The notes below the pieces were generated by a model that saw only the letters and a list, made by a program, of their open reading frames with translations, did no database searches and was not told where the DNA came from. The translations under genes were made by a program, and so were the position numbers. From NCBI GenBank assembly GCA_902826605.1, contig CADEFM010000014.1, positions 81,531 through 145,530 of the forward strand: DNA of 64,000 nt, read 5' to 3'. This document shows positions 18,037 through 27,749 of this stretch, piece after piece. The DNA is from an uncultured Acidobacteriota bacterium (GTDB lineage Bacteria; Acidobacteriota; Terriglobia; Bryobacterales; Bryobacteraceae). The first letter of the stretch is position 1. Each line of letters opens with the position of its first letter.

Positions 18037-18561
18037 TCAGATCGCGCGCAGCCGCCATTCAATTACCTTGCCACGCACGACGTAGCACAAGTAATGCTCC
18101 CAGAATCTGCGAAAGCGCCGGGAAGAATTGACCGCCCACTCGAAACCCATGTACCTCCACAGAGATAGTAGTTTCACGCGGCATGAAATCTCCTGAAATC
18201 TTGCGGTGGAGTAATAGCCATACCCCGCGTTATCTTCTCCGAAGTATCGCAGCGAGAAGCTGTTCAAGTGCCAGCGGTGCGTTGGATCGCAAAACGAACT
18301 GAAATCGGTGTAATGAGGCGTCACGATAAACACTTCGCCACCCACTCGCACTAACCGCCGCCACTCCTCCACTGTGCGAATCACATCGGAGACATGCTCG
18401 ATCACATGTATCGCCTGCAATTTGTCGAAAGATGCGTTGCGAAACGGATAAGGCAGGCGATCGACATCCACCAGCACGTCCGCGCGGCTCGCCGGATTGC
18501 GATCAATGCCAACTGCACCCGGAAGCTTGTTGATGCCGCAGCCAACGTCCAAAATGCGCAT
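18037..18561 (-). CDS. class I SAM-dependent methyltransferase
   Basis: A 174-residue Methyltransf_11-type protein. Motif I (MRILDVGCGINKLPG) sits at the very N-terminus, followed by the acidic motif II region (VLVDVDRLPYPF), then HVIEHVSD and RLVRVGGEVFIVTPHY. The C-terminal half contains DPTHRWHLNSFSLRYF. The substrate is not recognisable. It begins almost directly with motif I, shorter at the front than many relatives, and is followed after 13 nt by yraN on the same strand. Confidence 0.88.
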   Translation of the reverse strand: MRILDVGCGINKLPGAVGIDRNPASRADVLVDVDRLPYPFRNASFDKLQAIHVIEHVSDVIRTVEEWRRLVRVGGEVFIVTPHYTDFSSFCDPTHRWHLNSFSLRYFGEDNAGYGYYSTARFQEISCRVKLLSLWRYMGFEWAVNSSRRFRRFWEHYLCYVVRGKVIEWRLRAI

Positions 18562-18827
18562 GGGGTGAACTGACGATTGTAACGCGACTGACCCATCTGG
18601 GGCAGATTGGCAATCCGTGGCGAGTTGGTAATCGTCCTGGGAGCCTGTCTAGGCCGGGAACCTCGACAACAAATAACTGGTGGCTGGAACACCTGTTATT
18701 CCGGAACACGCTGGGGCGTGCGTTTCCAAGCCGCGACTTCGACTATCGATAGAGGGGCCTGCCGAGTTGACTGGCCTCCGCCGCAACACGCGATTGTTCC
18801 CAAAGGTCCGCTGGGCGCCGCTTGAAC

Positions 18828-19268
18828 TTATTGCGGAGCGTCCACTCCCAGAGCATCGGGCGCAGATTCGGGCACGCCGCGACGCGGTCCCAATCCCAAC
18901 GCGATCAAGGCGAGAGAACCCAGCTTCCCGTCGGGATCCAGGTTCTGTTCCGTCTGGAAGCGTTTGAGTGCATCGACAGAATCAGCTCCCCATGCTCCAT
19001 CGACTGCGCCACGAAAATATCCTTTGTCGGCAAGCGCCTGTTGTATTTCCTTATAACGCTCGGGAGTCGGCTGGGATTGCACCCAGCGGCGTACCGGAGG
19101 CTTGGCCTTGGATTTTGCCGCCGACTTGCCTTTGGATTTCGCCGGTGTTCTGCTCTTGGCCGCAACCGCCTGCTTGACGGGGACACGCTTGCTCTTGACG
19201 GCCGTTTGGCCCATGAGTCCGCCCGAGACGAACGCAACGATCACTATCGCTGCCAGAATGCGAGACAT
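18828..19268 (-). CDS. exported peptidoglycan-binding domain protein
   Basis: A 146-residue protein with a signal peptide (residues 1-20), a low-complexity Lys/Ala/Ser/Pro linker (about 25-58) that should be strongly positively charged, and one PG_binding_1 domain (YKEIQQALADKGYF then GADSVDALKRFQ). The basic linker could contact anionic wall polymers or lipopolysaccharide. It starts 12 nt after the htrA stop on the same strand, so the two exported proteins are probably one operon. Confidence 0.85.
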   Translation of the reverse strand: MSRILAAIVIVAFVSGGLMGQTAVKSKRVPVKQAVAAKSRTPAKSKGKSAAKSKAKPPVRRWVQSQPTPERYKEIQQALADKGYFRGAVDGAWGADSVDALKRFQTEQNLDPDGKLGSLALIALGLGPRRGVPESAPDALGVDAPQ

Positions 19269-19280
19269 CGGGAGTGAAAC

Positions 19281-20885
19281 CTAGTTCTGCGGCAGTGTGC
19301 CGCTCAGGAACAACGTTGCCGTGCGGGGTGGCGTACCCTTCGCGCGTAAACCCGGCACTTGCCGCACCACCCGGAACGCCACCGCATCGCCGGATTTCAG
19401 ACTCTGTTGAATTTTGCGGATATCATCGATCGAACTCACCGGCTGGCGGTTGATCGAAATCATGATATCCCGCTCCATCATGCCGATATCGTCGGCGAAG
19501 GAATCCGATTCGACGCGCGTCACCACCACGCCACGCTTGTCTGGCGTCAGCTCCAACTCTTCCGGGGAAGCCGTGCGAATGCTAATTCCGAACTTCACTT
19601 GCGCCGATTCGGGCGTTCCCGCACCTCCGTTGGGCGCGGCATTCTCGCCCGCCACGCGCGGGTCGTCCGCGAATACTTTGGTTCTATCCTGGATGGTCAC
19701 CGTAAGCGTCATTTTCTTGCCTTCACGGTCCACATTCAAGGTGGCCTGCGATCCCACCGGCAGCTCCGCCACGCGGCTCACCAGATCTTCACCATCCTTG
19801 ATTTCCTGTCCGTTAATCCCCGTAATGATGTCGTCGGGTTTGATACCCGCCTGATCCGACGGACCGCCCTTGCGGACCTCGCCCACGATCACGCCGTGCT
19901 CCACGCCCAATGCTTTCAATGTTTCCGACTTCGTCTCCCGTTGCCATGAGATCCCAATGGAGCCGCGTGTCACGCGGCCATCACGAATAATTTGGTTGTA
20001 CACACGCACCGCGCTGTTGATGGGCAACGCGAATCCGATACCCTGATACCCGCCGCTTTGGGTGGCAATCATGGTGTTGATTCCAATTACCTCACCCTTG
20101 ATATTCAGCAAAGGCCCGCCGCTGTTGCCCGGATTAATGGCAGCGTCGGTTTGAATGAAGCGCTGGAACTGGCTGCCCACGTTTTCGCGCCCGATGGCGC
20201 TCACGATTCCCGCAGTCACCGTTGCTTCCAGGCCAAACGGGGAGCCGATGGCCACCGACCAATCGCCCACTTGCACGCTGTCAGCGTTGCCGATGACTAC
20301 CGGCGCTAAGGGACGCTTAGCGTCAATCTTGATCACCGCGATATCCGTCTCGCGGTCCGTGCCGATGAGTCGCGCACGGTATTCCGTCGTATCGCCATGC
20401 AGCTTCACGCGAATCTTGTCGACGCCATCCACCACGTGATTGTTGGTGATGATGTATCCGTTCTTGTCCACGATGAAGCCAGTTCCGGATTGTTCCCGCT
20501 TCTGCGGTCCTTGGGGCAAACCGCCTCCGCCATTGGGACCGCCGAAGAAGCGCCGGAACAGATCGCTGGAATCATCGTCGCCATCGTCGTCCGGCTCCGC
20601 GTCATTGCGCTGCTTGCCCCGCCCGGTTTGTGCTTTAGCAGTGACTTCAGCCGTAATATTGACCACGCTGGGGTCCAGCGCCTTGGCCAGTTTGGTGAAT
20701 TCGTTGCCGATGGCCGCGGTTTTAGGAACCACCAGCGGCGTAGCGTCCGGGGCAACGGCTTGTCCGCGTTGCGCTTGGACGCCAGTATTGACCAAAGTTC
20801 CGATCACGATTCCCAGGCACAGTGTTGCCAGCAACAGAGTGGTGGAGAGCAATTTCTGTTGGCGCATCTTCTCGAGCAGCTTCAT
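19281..20885 (-). CDS. htrA: HtrA/DegP-family periplasmic serine protease (Do)
   Basis: A 534-residue protease/chaperone. An N-terminal membrane segment or signal (residues 13-35) leads into an S1C trypsin-like domain with catalytic triad His150 (TNNHVVDG), Asp181 (RETDIAVIKI) and Ser255 (NPGNSGGPLL). Two PDZ domains follow (about 315-410 and 430-525). An acidic, Gly-rich insertion (about residues 95-130) resembles the regulatory loop LA of DegP. The ribosome site AAGGT is 6 nt from the ATG and a TATAAT lies about 65 bp upstream. It degrades or refolds misfolded envelope proteins. Confidence 0.95.
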   Translation of the reverse strand: MKLLEKMRQQKLLSTTLLLATLCLGIVIGTLVNTGVQAQRGQAVAPDATPLVVPKTAAIGNEFTKLAKALDPSVVNITAEVTAKAQTGRGKQRNDAEPDDDGDDDSSDLFRRFFGGPNGGGGLPQGPQKREQSGTGFIVDKNGYIITNNHVVDGVDKIRVKLHGDTTEYRARLIGTDRETDIAVIKIDAKRPLAPVVIGNADSVQVGDWSVAIGSPFGLEATVTAGIVSAIGRENVGSQFQRFIQTDAAINPGNSGGPLLNIKGEVIGINTMIATQSGGYQGIGFALPINSAVRVYNQIIRDGRVTRGSIGISWQRETKSETLKALGVEHGVIVGEVRKGGPSDQAGIKPDDIITGINGQEIKDGEDLVSRVAELPVGSQATLNVDREGKKMTLTVTIQDRTKVFADDPRVAGENAAPNGGAGTPESAQVKFGISIRTASPEELELTPDKRGVVVTRVESDSFADDIGMMERDIMISINRQPVSSIDDIRKIQQSLKSGDAVAFRVVRQVPGLRAKGTPPRTATLFLSGTLPQN

Positions 20886-20948
20886 AGGTGACCTTAGCCT
20901 CAGCGGGGATATGCGCCCGCTTCAGGGCGAACATTAACCCTCAATGCC

Positions 20949-20954
20949 ATTATA
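20949..20954 (-). promoter_or_regulatory. possible -10 box of htrA
   Basis: Read on the minus strand this is a perfect TATAAT, about 65 bp upstream of the htrA start. No convincing -35 is seen. The leader between it and the gene contains a short cgccc/gggcg hairpin. Confidence 0.4.
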
Positions 20955-20995
20955 CGTTTATGGACGGCGCGGGATGAAATCGCGTTGCAGCCAAC

Positions 20996-22282
20996 CTAGT
21001 CCGTCCCCAAGAGAACGCATAGAGCCAACAACAGGCGCCGGAGCCCGGTATCACGGCCTTCCGGCGAATACCACTCGGCCATGGTGTGAGCTCCCCCGCC
21101 GTGCCCCCCTGCGCCAACCGAAACCGCCTGCAGGCCCAACGACAGGGGCACGTTGGCGTCAGTGGAGGAACAGTCCATGCGACTGCGGATTCCCATGTGC
21201 GCATCCACCGCGCGAAAGGCTTCAAGAATCGGCGCGTCGGAGGCTAGATCGCCAGCCGGCCGAGAGCCGATCTCGCGAAGCCGGGCCGAAATTCGTCCCC
21301 CGCGTGAGCGCACATTCTCAATTTCCACCGCTTCGTCGACGGCAGCCTTTAACTGATCCACCAGACGGTCGATTTGAGCGGCGTTTTCCGAACGCAGGTC
21401 GATCTTGCCGCGCGCTTCCGAGGGAATCGAATTAATGCTGGACCCGCCGTCGATGATGCCGAAATTAAACGTGGTGCGCGGGAGATCGGCGGCGACGTTC
21501 ACCGCATCATCGGTGAAAAGCGTCACGGCGCGGCTCAACGCGTGAACGGGGTTGCCGGTATCGCCATCACGCCAGCTATGCCCGCCCGGACCGCTCACCA
21601 CCACCTCAAACCGGCGGCTGGCCAGCGCGCGCGAAGTAATGTGCTCCGCGCCAGGGCCGTCCAGCACCAGAAACGCTTTCACGCGGGACAGATCGGCCGA
21701 GCGGCAGAAGTACCGCATGCCGCTCAAATTTCCCTCGCCCTCTTCGCCGACGTTCGCCACCAGCACGGGAGCGCACTCCGGCGTGTTCAGAGGCGGGCAG
21801 GCGCGCCAAGCCGCTGCCAGCGCCAGCAGCCCCGCCAACCCCGCGCCATTGTCAGCGACTCCGGGTCCAAAGTATCGTCCCTCATCGCCGAGACGGATGT
21901 CGGCGTCGTTGCGCGGCGCGAGGACCGTATCCAAGTGTGCCGTCACCGCGACGTAAGGCACATCTTTGTAACCCGGAAGAGTCGCGATGACATTGCCGCC
22001 CTTATCGATGCGCGCCTCCCAACTCAAGGCGCGAAATTTCTCCGCCATCCACTCAGCCCGTTTCTCTTCGAAAAAGGTAGGCGCTGGTATGCGGCACACT
22101 TCCAAGTGCCGTTCGTTGATCCAAGTACGCTCCCGCCTGAACCATTCCAGGCACGCCCGCACGTCCGGGGAAGCGGCAAGTCCAGCGACGGATTGGGCAA
22201 GCAGCGGCAAATTCGATTCTAACGCGTAGGGCCTGCTGGCATTCTGCGCCCCGATTGGCAACGGGCGCCGGACTTGCGCCAT
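20996..22282 (-). CDS. M20-family metallopeptidase
   Basis: A 428-residue di-zinc peptidase/deacylase. Metal-ligand motifs are in order: TAHLDTVL, GPGVADNGAGLAGLL, NVGEEGEGNLSGMRYF (with the catalytic EE) and the late GGHGGGAHTMAEWY. A dimerisation domain in between shows VVSGPGGHSWRDGD. The ATG at 22282 overlaps the stop of the ABC-F gene by one base (TGATG), so the two are coupled; a longer frame from 22312 would run into that gene. Probably cytosolic, cleaving a peptide or N-acyl amino acid. Confidence 0.9.
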   Translation of the reverse strand: MAQVRRPLPIGAQNASRPYALESNLPLLAQSVAGLAASPDVRACLEWFRRERTWINERHLEVCRIPAPTFFEEKRAEWMAEKFRALSWEARIDKGGNVIATLPGYKDVPYVAVTAHLDTVLAPRNDADIRLGDEGRYFGPGVADNGAGLAGLLALAAAWRACPPLNTPECAPVLVANVGEEGEGNLSGMRYFCRSADLSRVKAFLVLDGPGAEHITSRALASRRFEVVVSGPGGHSWRDGDTGNPVHALSRAVTLFTDDAVNVAADLPRTTFNFGIIDGGSSINSIPSEARGKIDLRSENAAQIDRLVDQLKAAVDEAVEIENVRSRGGRISARLREIGSRPAGDLASDAPILEAFRAVDAHMGIRSRMDCSSTDANVPLSLGLQAVSVGAGGHGGGAHTMAEWYSPEGRDTGLRRLLLALCVLLGTD

Positions 22283-24075
22283 CAACCGACCTTTTCCTCC
22301 AGCTCCGCCCATCGCGCGTAAAGCAGATCGATCTCCCGCTGTAGCGCTTCAATCTCCGCGTAGACCTGTTCAAGCCTCCGCGGATCCTTCAACGCGATAT
22401 CATCCACCGACGCGCGCTTTTGGTGAAGGGTCAGTTCCAACGCGGCAATTCCCTGCTCCAGCGATTCGTACTCGCGATTTTCGAGGTAGGACAATTTTTT
22501 CTTCTGGATTCCCGCGGCCGGCGTTTCCCTCATCGTCGTGGCCGCCTTTGTTTTCACTTGTTTGCGAACGGCCTGGTATGCCGCCCATTGGGAGTAGTCG
22601 GCGAAGTGTTCGGCCTTCCCGCATTCGTCCAATCCAAGCACCGTCGTCGATACGCGGTCAAGCAAGTAGCGATCATGCGTCACCAGCACCAGCGCGCCCT
22701 CGAATTCAAGCAGGCTCTCCTCCAGAATTTCGAGCGTAGGAATGTCGAGATCGTTGGTGGGTTCGTCGAGCAGCAGCACGTCGGCGGGCTCCAGCATCAG
22801 GTTCGCGATCAGCACGCGCGCCCTTTCTCCACCCGATAGCTTACTGACCGGTTGATCAAGTTGCTCGGCAACAAACAGGAAGCGGGATGCCCAAGCGGCG
22901 ACATGAATCACTCGGCCGCGATAGATCACGGAATCGCTATCGGGCGCGAGCGCTCTTCGCAACGACAAATCCGGATTGATGTGCCGGCGCTGATCGAAGT
23001 ACACAATGCGCAGTCCTTCGGCGCGCTGAACCTCACCCGTCATTGGCTCAATCGCACCCCGCAGAAGCTGCAGCAACGTAGTCTTGCCGCTGCCGTTGGC
23101 TCCAACCAGGCCCACACGCATTCCGGACGTGATGGTGAACGTGAGATGTTCAACCAAAGCTTTGTCATCGTAACCGAAGCTCGATCTCTCCAAATGGATC
23201 AGGCGCTTGGTCTTGGCGCCGGTGGCCACGAAGTCGATTCCGACGTTCCCCGTCTGGCTTCTGGTTTTAAGTTCGGATAGCTCCGAGATCAACTCACCTG
23301 CGTTATCAATTCGCGCTTTGGCTTTGGTAGAGCGCGCTTTCGGGCCCCGCCGCAGCCACTCCACTTCGGTGCGCACCCTATTTTCCAGTGCACTTTGACG
23401 CTTAGCCTGTGCGTGCAGGAATTCGGCTTTCTGATCTAAAAAAGCACTGTAATTGCCCGCAACCTGAAATAGACCGTCGGGATAGACCCGATTCAGTTCC
23501 GCCATTCGGGCCGGTACGTTTTCCAAAAAATAGCGGTCGTGACTGATGATCACGAAGGCAAAGGTGGCTCCTTGCAGAGTCTTTTCCAGCCACTCGATAC
23601 CCGCCAGGTCCAGGTGATTGGTGGGTTCGTCCAGCAGGACGATATCCGGATTTTGGACCAGAGCTTCCGCGATGGAAAGCCGTTTGCGCCAGCCTCCTGA
23701 CAGGGTCGCCGCCTCCGCATCGAAATCGCGGAATCCAGTGCGGCCCAAAGTCTCCGACTCGCGTGCCTGCCATTCCGTTTCCGGAAGCCCAGCGGTGCGC
23801 AGGGCACGCCGCATCACGCTGCGCACGGAATCACCCGGCTCGAACTGGGAATCCTGCGGCACATACACTAGCCGTGTGCCGTTGCGGAGCACCAAGTCGC
23901 CCGAATCCGGCTCTAAACGCCCAGCCAGAATCTGCATCAAGGTGGACTTACCGGAACCATTGGGTCCGATGAGTCCCAGCCGGTCGCCTTCGTGAATGCT
24001 CAACGAAACGTTGCGAAACAACGCCTCCGCGCCGAAGCGTTTCGAGACCTTGCTGGTGTTGAGTAAGAGGGCCAC
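22282..24075 (-). CDS. uup: ABC-F ATPase, Uup type
   Basis: Soluble twin-ATPase protein of 597 residues without membrane segments. The first cassette has Walker A GPNGSGKSTL and signature LSGGWRKRLS; the second has GANGSGKTTL and LSGGERARVL. Both Walker B regions read LLLDEPTN. An inter-domain linker rich in Arg/Lys (about 240-280) and a C-terminal charged coiled coil (about 525-597) are diagnostic of Uup rather than EttA. ABC-F proteins act on ribosomes. The stop overlaps the M20 peptidase start. Confidence 0.92.
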   Translation of the reverse strand: MALLLNTSKVSKRFGAEALFRNVSLSIHEGDRLGLIGPNGSGKSTLMQILAGRLEPDSGDLVLRNGTRLVYVPQDSQFEPGDSVRSVMRRALRTAGLPETEWQARESETLGRTGFRDFDAEAATLSGGWRKRLSIAEALVQNPDIVLLDEPTNHLDLAGIEWLEKTLQGATFAFVIISHDRYFLENVPARMAELNRVYPDGLFQVAGNYSAFLDQKAEFLHAQAKRQSALENRVRTEVEWLRRGPKARSTKAKARIDNAGELISELSELKTRSQTGNVGIDFVATGAKTKRLIHLERSSFGYDDKALVEHLTFTITSGMRVGLVGANGSGKTTLLQLLRGAIEPMTGEVQRAEGLRIVYFDQRRHINPDLSLRRALAPDSDSVIYRGRVIHVAAWASRFLFVAEQLDQPVSKLSGGERARVLIANLMLEPADVLLLDEPTNDLDIPTLEILEESLLEFEGALVLVTHDRYLLDRVSTTVLGLDECGKAEHFADYSQWAAYQAVRKQVKTKAATTMRETPAAGIQKKKLSYLENREYESLEQGIAALELTLHQKRASVDDIALKDPRRLEQVYAEIEALQREIDLLYARWAELEEKVG

Positions 24076-24130
24076 CTATGTCTCATTCTCGAACACAACG
24101 GTGTTAAACTCATGGACCACGGAACGCCTT

Positions 24131-24592
24131 ATGCGGTTTCTTGAGTTGAAAATTCCGCCTCCCGCCGTGGCGCTGATCACAGCCGCGCTGATGTGGCTGA
24201 TCGCACGCATCGCTCCGGGATTTGCATTCATGGTGTCTGCCCGGAATCTGTTGGCTACGGGCGTTGCCGCCGCCGGGCTCATTACGGCCATTGCAGGCGT
24301 TGTTACATTCGCTCGTGCGAAAACAACAGTAAATCCAACCCGGCCCCAATCCACTTCTTCACTGGTGATGTGGGGCATTTATTCAGTCACTCGCAATCCC
24401 ATGTACGTCGGGATGCTCCTGGCCTTGACGGCTTGGGCAATCTTCCTCTCGAATGCCGCCGCCTTTCTTTTGCTTCCGGCTTTCATTCTGTATATCAATC
24501 GTTTTCAAATTGAGCCGGAGGAACGCGTGCTTGCGTCCCTGTTCGGGCCGGAATTCGCGGAATATGAAAGTCGCGTGCGCCGCTGGCTGTAG
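24131..24592 (+). CDS. isoprenylcysteine carboxyl methyltransferase-like membrane protein
   Basis: A 153-residue membrane protein with about four TM helices and the ICMT/PEMT signature near the C-terminal half: SVTRNPMYVGMLL, then the FQIEPEERVLASLFGPEFAEYESRV block cut here by helix ends. These are the SAM- and lipid-side motifs of the family. Bacterial members methylate small or lipid substrates of unknown identity. The ATG at 24131 was chosen because the frame upstream overlaps the uup gene and lacks membrane character. It converges on the second ABC-F gene. Confidence 0.85.
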   Translation: MRFLELKIPPPAVALITAALMWLIARIAPGFAFMVSARNLLATGVAAAGLITAIAGVVTFARAKTTVNPTRPQSTSSLVMWGIYSVTRNPMYVGMLLALTAWAIFLSNAAAFLLLPAFILYINRFQIEPEERVLASLFGPEFAEYESRVRRWL

Positions 24593-24605
24593 CGGCACGC
24601 CCCGG

Positions 24606-26228
24606 CTACGCTGTCGCTGTTTCCTTCTCCATCAGGAAATCGGCGTACGGACCCTTGAAATCATGGATCTCATGGTTGTCGAAATTCCAGATGCGAGTGG
24701 CAACTTCGTCCACCAAGTCGTGATCATGCGTGACCAGCAGGACCGTGCCGTCGTACTTCTGCAGCGCGAAGTTCAGGGCGTTAATGGCTTCCAGATCCAA
24801 GTGGTTGGTGGGTTCATCCAGCATCAGGAAATTCGGCTTCTGCAGCATCAGGCGGCAGAAAATCAACCGTGCGGCTTCTCCACCGGAGAGATTTTCGGTG
24901 CGCTTGGTGGCGTCGTCGCCACTGAATAACATTTGGCCCAGCAGGCCGCGCAGTTCCTGCTGCGATGCCGCTGGGCCGAACTCATGCAGCCATTCGATCA
25001 GCGTAGCGCCGGTCCGGATGGATTCTTTGTGATCCTGCGAAAAATATCCCACCGCGACTTCGTGACCCCATGTGACCACGCCGCCGTCCACCGTAAACTC
25101 GCGATCCTCCGCGTCCACGAAACCCGTGGCGTTGCGCAATAGCGACCGCAGCATGGTCGTCTTCCCCGCTCCGTTGCGGCCCAGGAGTGCGATTTTCTCA
25201 CCGCGCGCGATGGACGCGCTGAAATCACGAATCACCGGCACATTGCCATAGGCTTTCGAAAGACCCTTGATTTCCAGCGGATGGCGCCCGGAAGGCCGTT
25301 CATTTTGAAAGCGGATATACGGCCGTGCGATATTCGATCTCGCAAGATCCGAAGTTTGCAGCCGCTCCACTTCCTTCTTGCGCGACATCACCTGCGAAGA
25401 GCGCGTGCCCGCCGAAAAGCGTGCGATGAACTCGTTTAACTGCGCGATCTTTTTCTCGCGCTGTGCGTTGCCGGCTTCGATGCGGGCACGAACCTGCGTC
25501 TTGGCCAGCACCATATCGTCATAGCCGCCCGTGTACGTAATAATGCTTTCGTAATCGATGTCGGCCGTGTGCGTGCACACTTCGTTCAGAAAATGGCGGT
25601 CATGTGAAATCACGATCAGGCAGCCCGGATATGCCAGCAAGTACCTTTGCAGCCAGTGAACCGATTCTAAATCCAGGTTGTTGGTAGGCTCATCGAGCAA
25701 CAGCACGTTCGCGTTGCTAAACAGCGCCTGCGCGAGCAAAACTCGCATCTTTTGGCCGCTTTGCAGCTCGGACATCTTGCGGTCATGCAGCGCCTCGGGC
25801 ACGTCCAAACCTTGCAGTAGCGTCGCGGCGTCCGCTTCCGCCGTGTACCCGCCGTTGTCGCCGACAATGCCCTCCAGTTCACCCAGGCGCATGCCGTCTT
25901 CATCCGTCCAGTCGTTCGGATTAGCGTAGAACTTTTCGCGCTCTTGCAGTGCGTCCCACAGCGGCCCGTTCCCCATGATGACCGTATCCAGCACGCGGAA
26001 CGCATCGAACGCGAACTGGTCCTGGCGCAAAATGCCGACCTTCTTGGGGCGCGTAACGGTGCCTTTGGAAGGCTCCATTTCGCCGGCCAGGATCTTCATC
26101 AGGGTGGACTTGCCGGAACCATTGGGACCCGTAATCGCGTAACGCCGCCCGGCCTGGAACGTCGTGGTCACTTCTTCAAATAAGATGCGTGCGCCGAAGC
26201 GCATGGAAAGATCGTTAATGGAAATCAC
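24606..26228 (-). CDS. ABC-F ATPase (YbiT/EttA-like)
   Basis: Second ABC-F protein in the window, 540 residues. Walker A motifs are GPNGSGKSTL and GRNGAGKTTM. The first signature is the atypical LQSGQKMRVL and the second the canonical LSGGEAARLIF. A large insertion (about residues 92-140, acidic, with NPNDWTDEDGMRLGELEG) is the arm typical of the EttA/YbiT branch. Members gate the ribosomal exit site in response to energy state. There is no C-terminal coiled coil, unlike the neighbouring Uup. Confidence 0.92.
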   Translation of the reverse strand: MISINDLSMRFGARILFEEVTTTFQAGRRYAITGPNGSGKSTLMKILAGEMEPSKGTVTRPKKVGILRQDQFAFDAFRVLDTVIMGNGPLWDALQEREKFYANPNDWTDEDGMRLGELEGIVGDNGGYTAEADAATLLQGLDVPEALHDRKMSELQSGQKMRVLLAQALFSNANVLLLDEPTNNLDLESVHWLQRYLLAYPGCLIVISHDRHFLNEVCTHTADIDYESIITYTGGYDDMVLAKTQVRARIEAGNAQREKKIAQLNEFIARFSAGTRSSQVMSRKKEVERLQTSDLARSNIARPYIRFQNERPSGRHPLEIKGLSKAYGNVPVIRDFSASIARGEKIALLGRNGAGKTTMLRSLLRNATGFVDAEDREFTVDGGVVTWGHEVAVGYFSQDHKESIRTGATLIEWLHEFGPAASQQELRGLLGQMLFSGDDATKRTENLSGGEAARLIFCRLMLQKPNFLMLDEPTNHLDLEAINALNFALQKYDGTVLLVTHDHDLVDEVATRIWNFDNHEIHDFKGPYADFLMEKETATA

Positions 26229-26321
26229 AATAGAAGGCGCTGCTTAAGAGGAGTTGCGGATCAAGCCAACATACGAAGTGGCGATTCGACCGGCAATTTC
26301 ATTGTACCGCGCCGGCCGAAA

Positions 26322-27749
26322 TCAGTTCGGACCCGTGCGGGAGGGAATCGCGCGCACGATAGGCAGCGGCTCCGCGCTGCGCGGGTCTGGCTCAAACCAA
26401 CCCGATCCCTCGCGGTGCAGAACTTCGAAGTAATATTGAAGGTCCCAGACGCCACTGATCTCAGATGCGGGGATGGTGAAGTTGACGTCCATGCCGGCCG
26501 GGGCTTCCAGCACCGTTTCCGTGGCTGAGGGATCCAAAAAGCGATAGTGCAGCCGCACAACCTGGATCACTTTGCCCAGCATCGCCGGGGGCGCAGCGAT
26601 GTGGAAACGAAGCGTCAGAGGCTGGTTGGCGGCAACCGAACCAGGCGCCAGGTATGACATCTGTGGACGAACTACCTCGGTAGCGCGCACGGTCCCGGCA
26701 GTGGCCGCCAATTCCTGCGCGCGCGAATGGGCCAGCGTGGCCATCAGACGGAAGTCGGCGCTCGCGCTGCTCTCTAACTTTCCAGCCGCTTCATGCAGAC
26801 GCACGCCGAGCTCAGCCGAAGTCAGCTTCGCCGAAGGTCCCGCGGATACGGTCGCGGGTGCGATGAACTCGGATCCATTCCATCGCGCTTGTTCCGCCGC
26901 GGCGGTCCACAAGGCGATTTCGCGCGCCGCCGCGTACTCGGCGGCATCGGCGGCCTTGGGCGGTTTCGTTTTCGCATCGTAAGGGAAACGCCCCCAGACC
27001 CAGAAAAACAGTGGATGATCGGTCGGCGCCCCCGGCGGAGTCACTTCGAAACTAGGGGGCCACGCCACGCGCGGCCGCACAGCCGGCACTTCGCTTACCG
27101 CGCCGGCCAGTGGCGCGCCATCCCAGTCAATGGCCACCAGCCGTCCGGCTTGGCCCGCGGCTTCCATCGCCGCCGCCGCGTTCTCCGAGGCCCGGTCGAT
27201 GGCGATGCCGTGAATCAAAGGGCACGCCGCCAACACGTGCGCTACTTCACTCGCCCGCGCGTTGCCCATGCCAAGCGTGAAGTCGATGCCGTAGTCGGCG
27301 GCGATGCGCGACAGCAGGCAAGGTAGTTCGTATGGCGCTTCCAGCGGCACGAAGTCCACGTGCGCGCGATTGAAGCGGTGGCGGGCCAGGTCCTGAAAGT
27401 ACCCGCGCCAGTAATCCTCCGGGAGATGGTCAGCAGCCACGCGCACGCCGCGCAGGGGGGTGGCCGCACTGCCGCGTGTTCTGGCCAGACGTCCGTTGAC
27501 GCGAACCTGCTCGGCCGCTTCCAACAGCCCGTACATCAGGCCGCGCAGATCGCCGCCGCTGATATACGCTCCGCCATACTTATAAGGCTCGATGCGGAAG
27601 CTCTCCGGCGCCTCCAGGCTTAATTCCGTCTTCACGCGGAACTTTAGCTTGCGTTCCGCGAACGCGGCGTTCAATTCGTTCAGGCCAAATTCCAGCGGAC
27701 CCGCGGACGCCGCCAGCGCGCAAGCGATTAAGCTAGTCAGTAACCGCAC
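26322..27749 (-). CDS. exported glycoside-hydrolase-like protein, family uncertain
   Basis: A 475-residue protein with a short signal peptide (1-17). Residues 20-90 resemble the alpha/beta N-terminal domain found before GH67/GH20 catalytic barrels (ISGGDLRGLMYGLLEAAEQV). A barrel-like stretch follows (RGVRVAADHLPEDYWRGYFQDLARHRFNR...), but it is short, and the usual catalytic acid pair could not be pinpointed. The C-terminal 110 residues look like a beta-sandwich. The GTG start lies 17 nt inside the end of the symporter gene, so the two are co-translated; import of a released sugar or sugar acid would make sense. Confidence 0.6.
   Translation of the reverse strand: MRLLTSLIACALAASAGPLEFGLNELNAAFAERKLKFRVKTELSLEAPESFRIEPYKYGGAYISGGDLRGLMYGLLEAAEQVRVNGRLARTRGSAATPLRGVRVAADHLPEDYWRGYFQDLARHRFNRAHVDFVPLEAPYELPCLLSRIAADYGIDFTLGMGNARASEVAHVLAACPLIHGIAIDRASENAAAAMEAAGQAGRLVAIDWDGAPLAGAVSEVPAVRPRVAWPPSFEVTPPGAPTDHPLFFWVWGRFPYDAKTKPPKAADAAEYAAAREIALWTAAAEQARWNGSEFIAPATVSAGPSAKLTSAELGVRLHEAAGKLESSASADFRLMATLAHSRAQELAATAGTVRATEVVRPQMSYLAPGSVAANQPLTLRFHIAAPPAMLGKVIQVVRLHYRFLDPSATETVLEAPAGMDVNFTIPASEISGVWDLQYYFEVLHREGSGWFEPDPRSAEPLPIVRAIPSRTGPN

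Noticed and set aside
24589..24611. Imperfect gtagc/gctac hairpin between the ICMT-like and ABC-F genes
   Set aside because: Short, with mismatches and without a T-tract on either strand; too weak to call a terminator.
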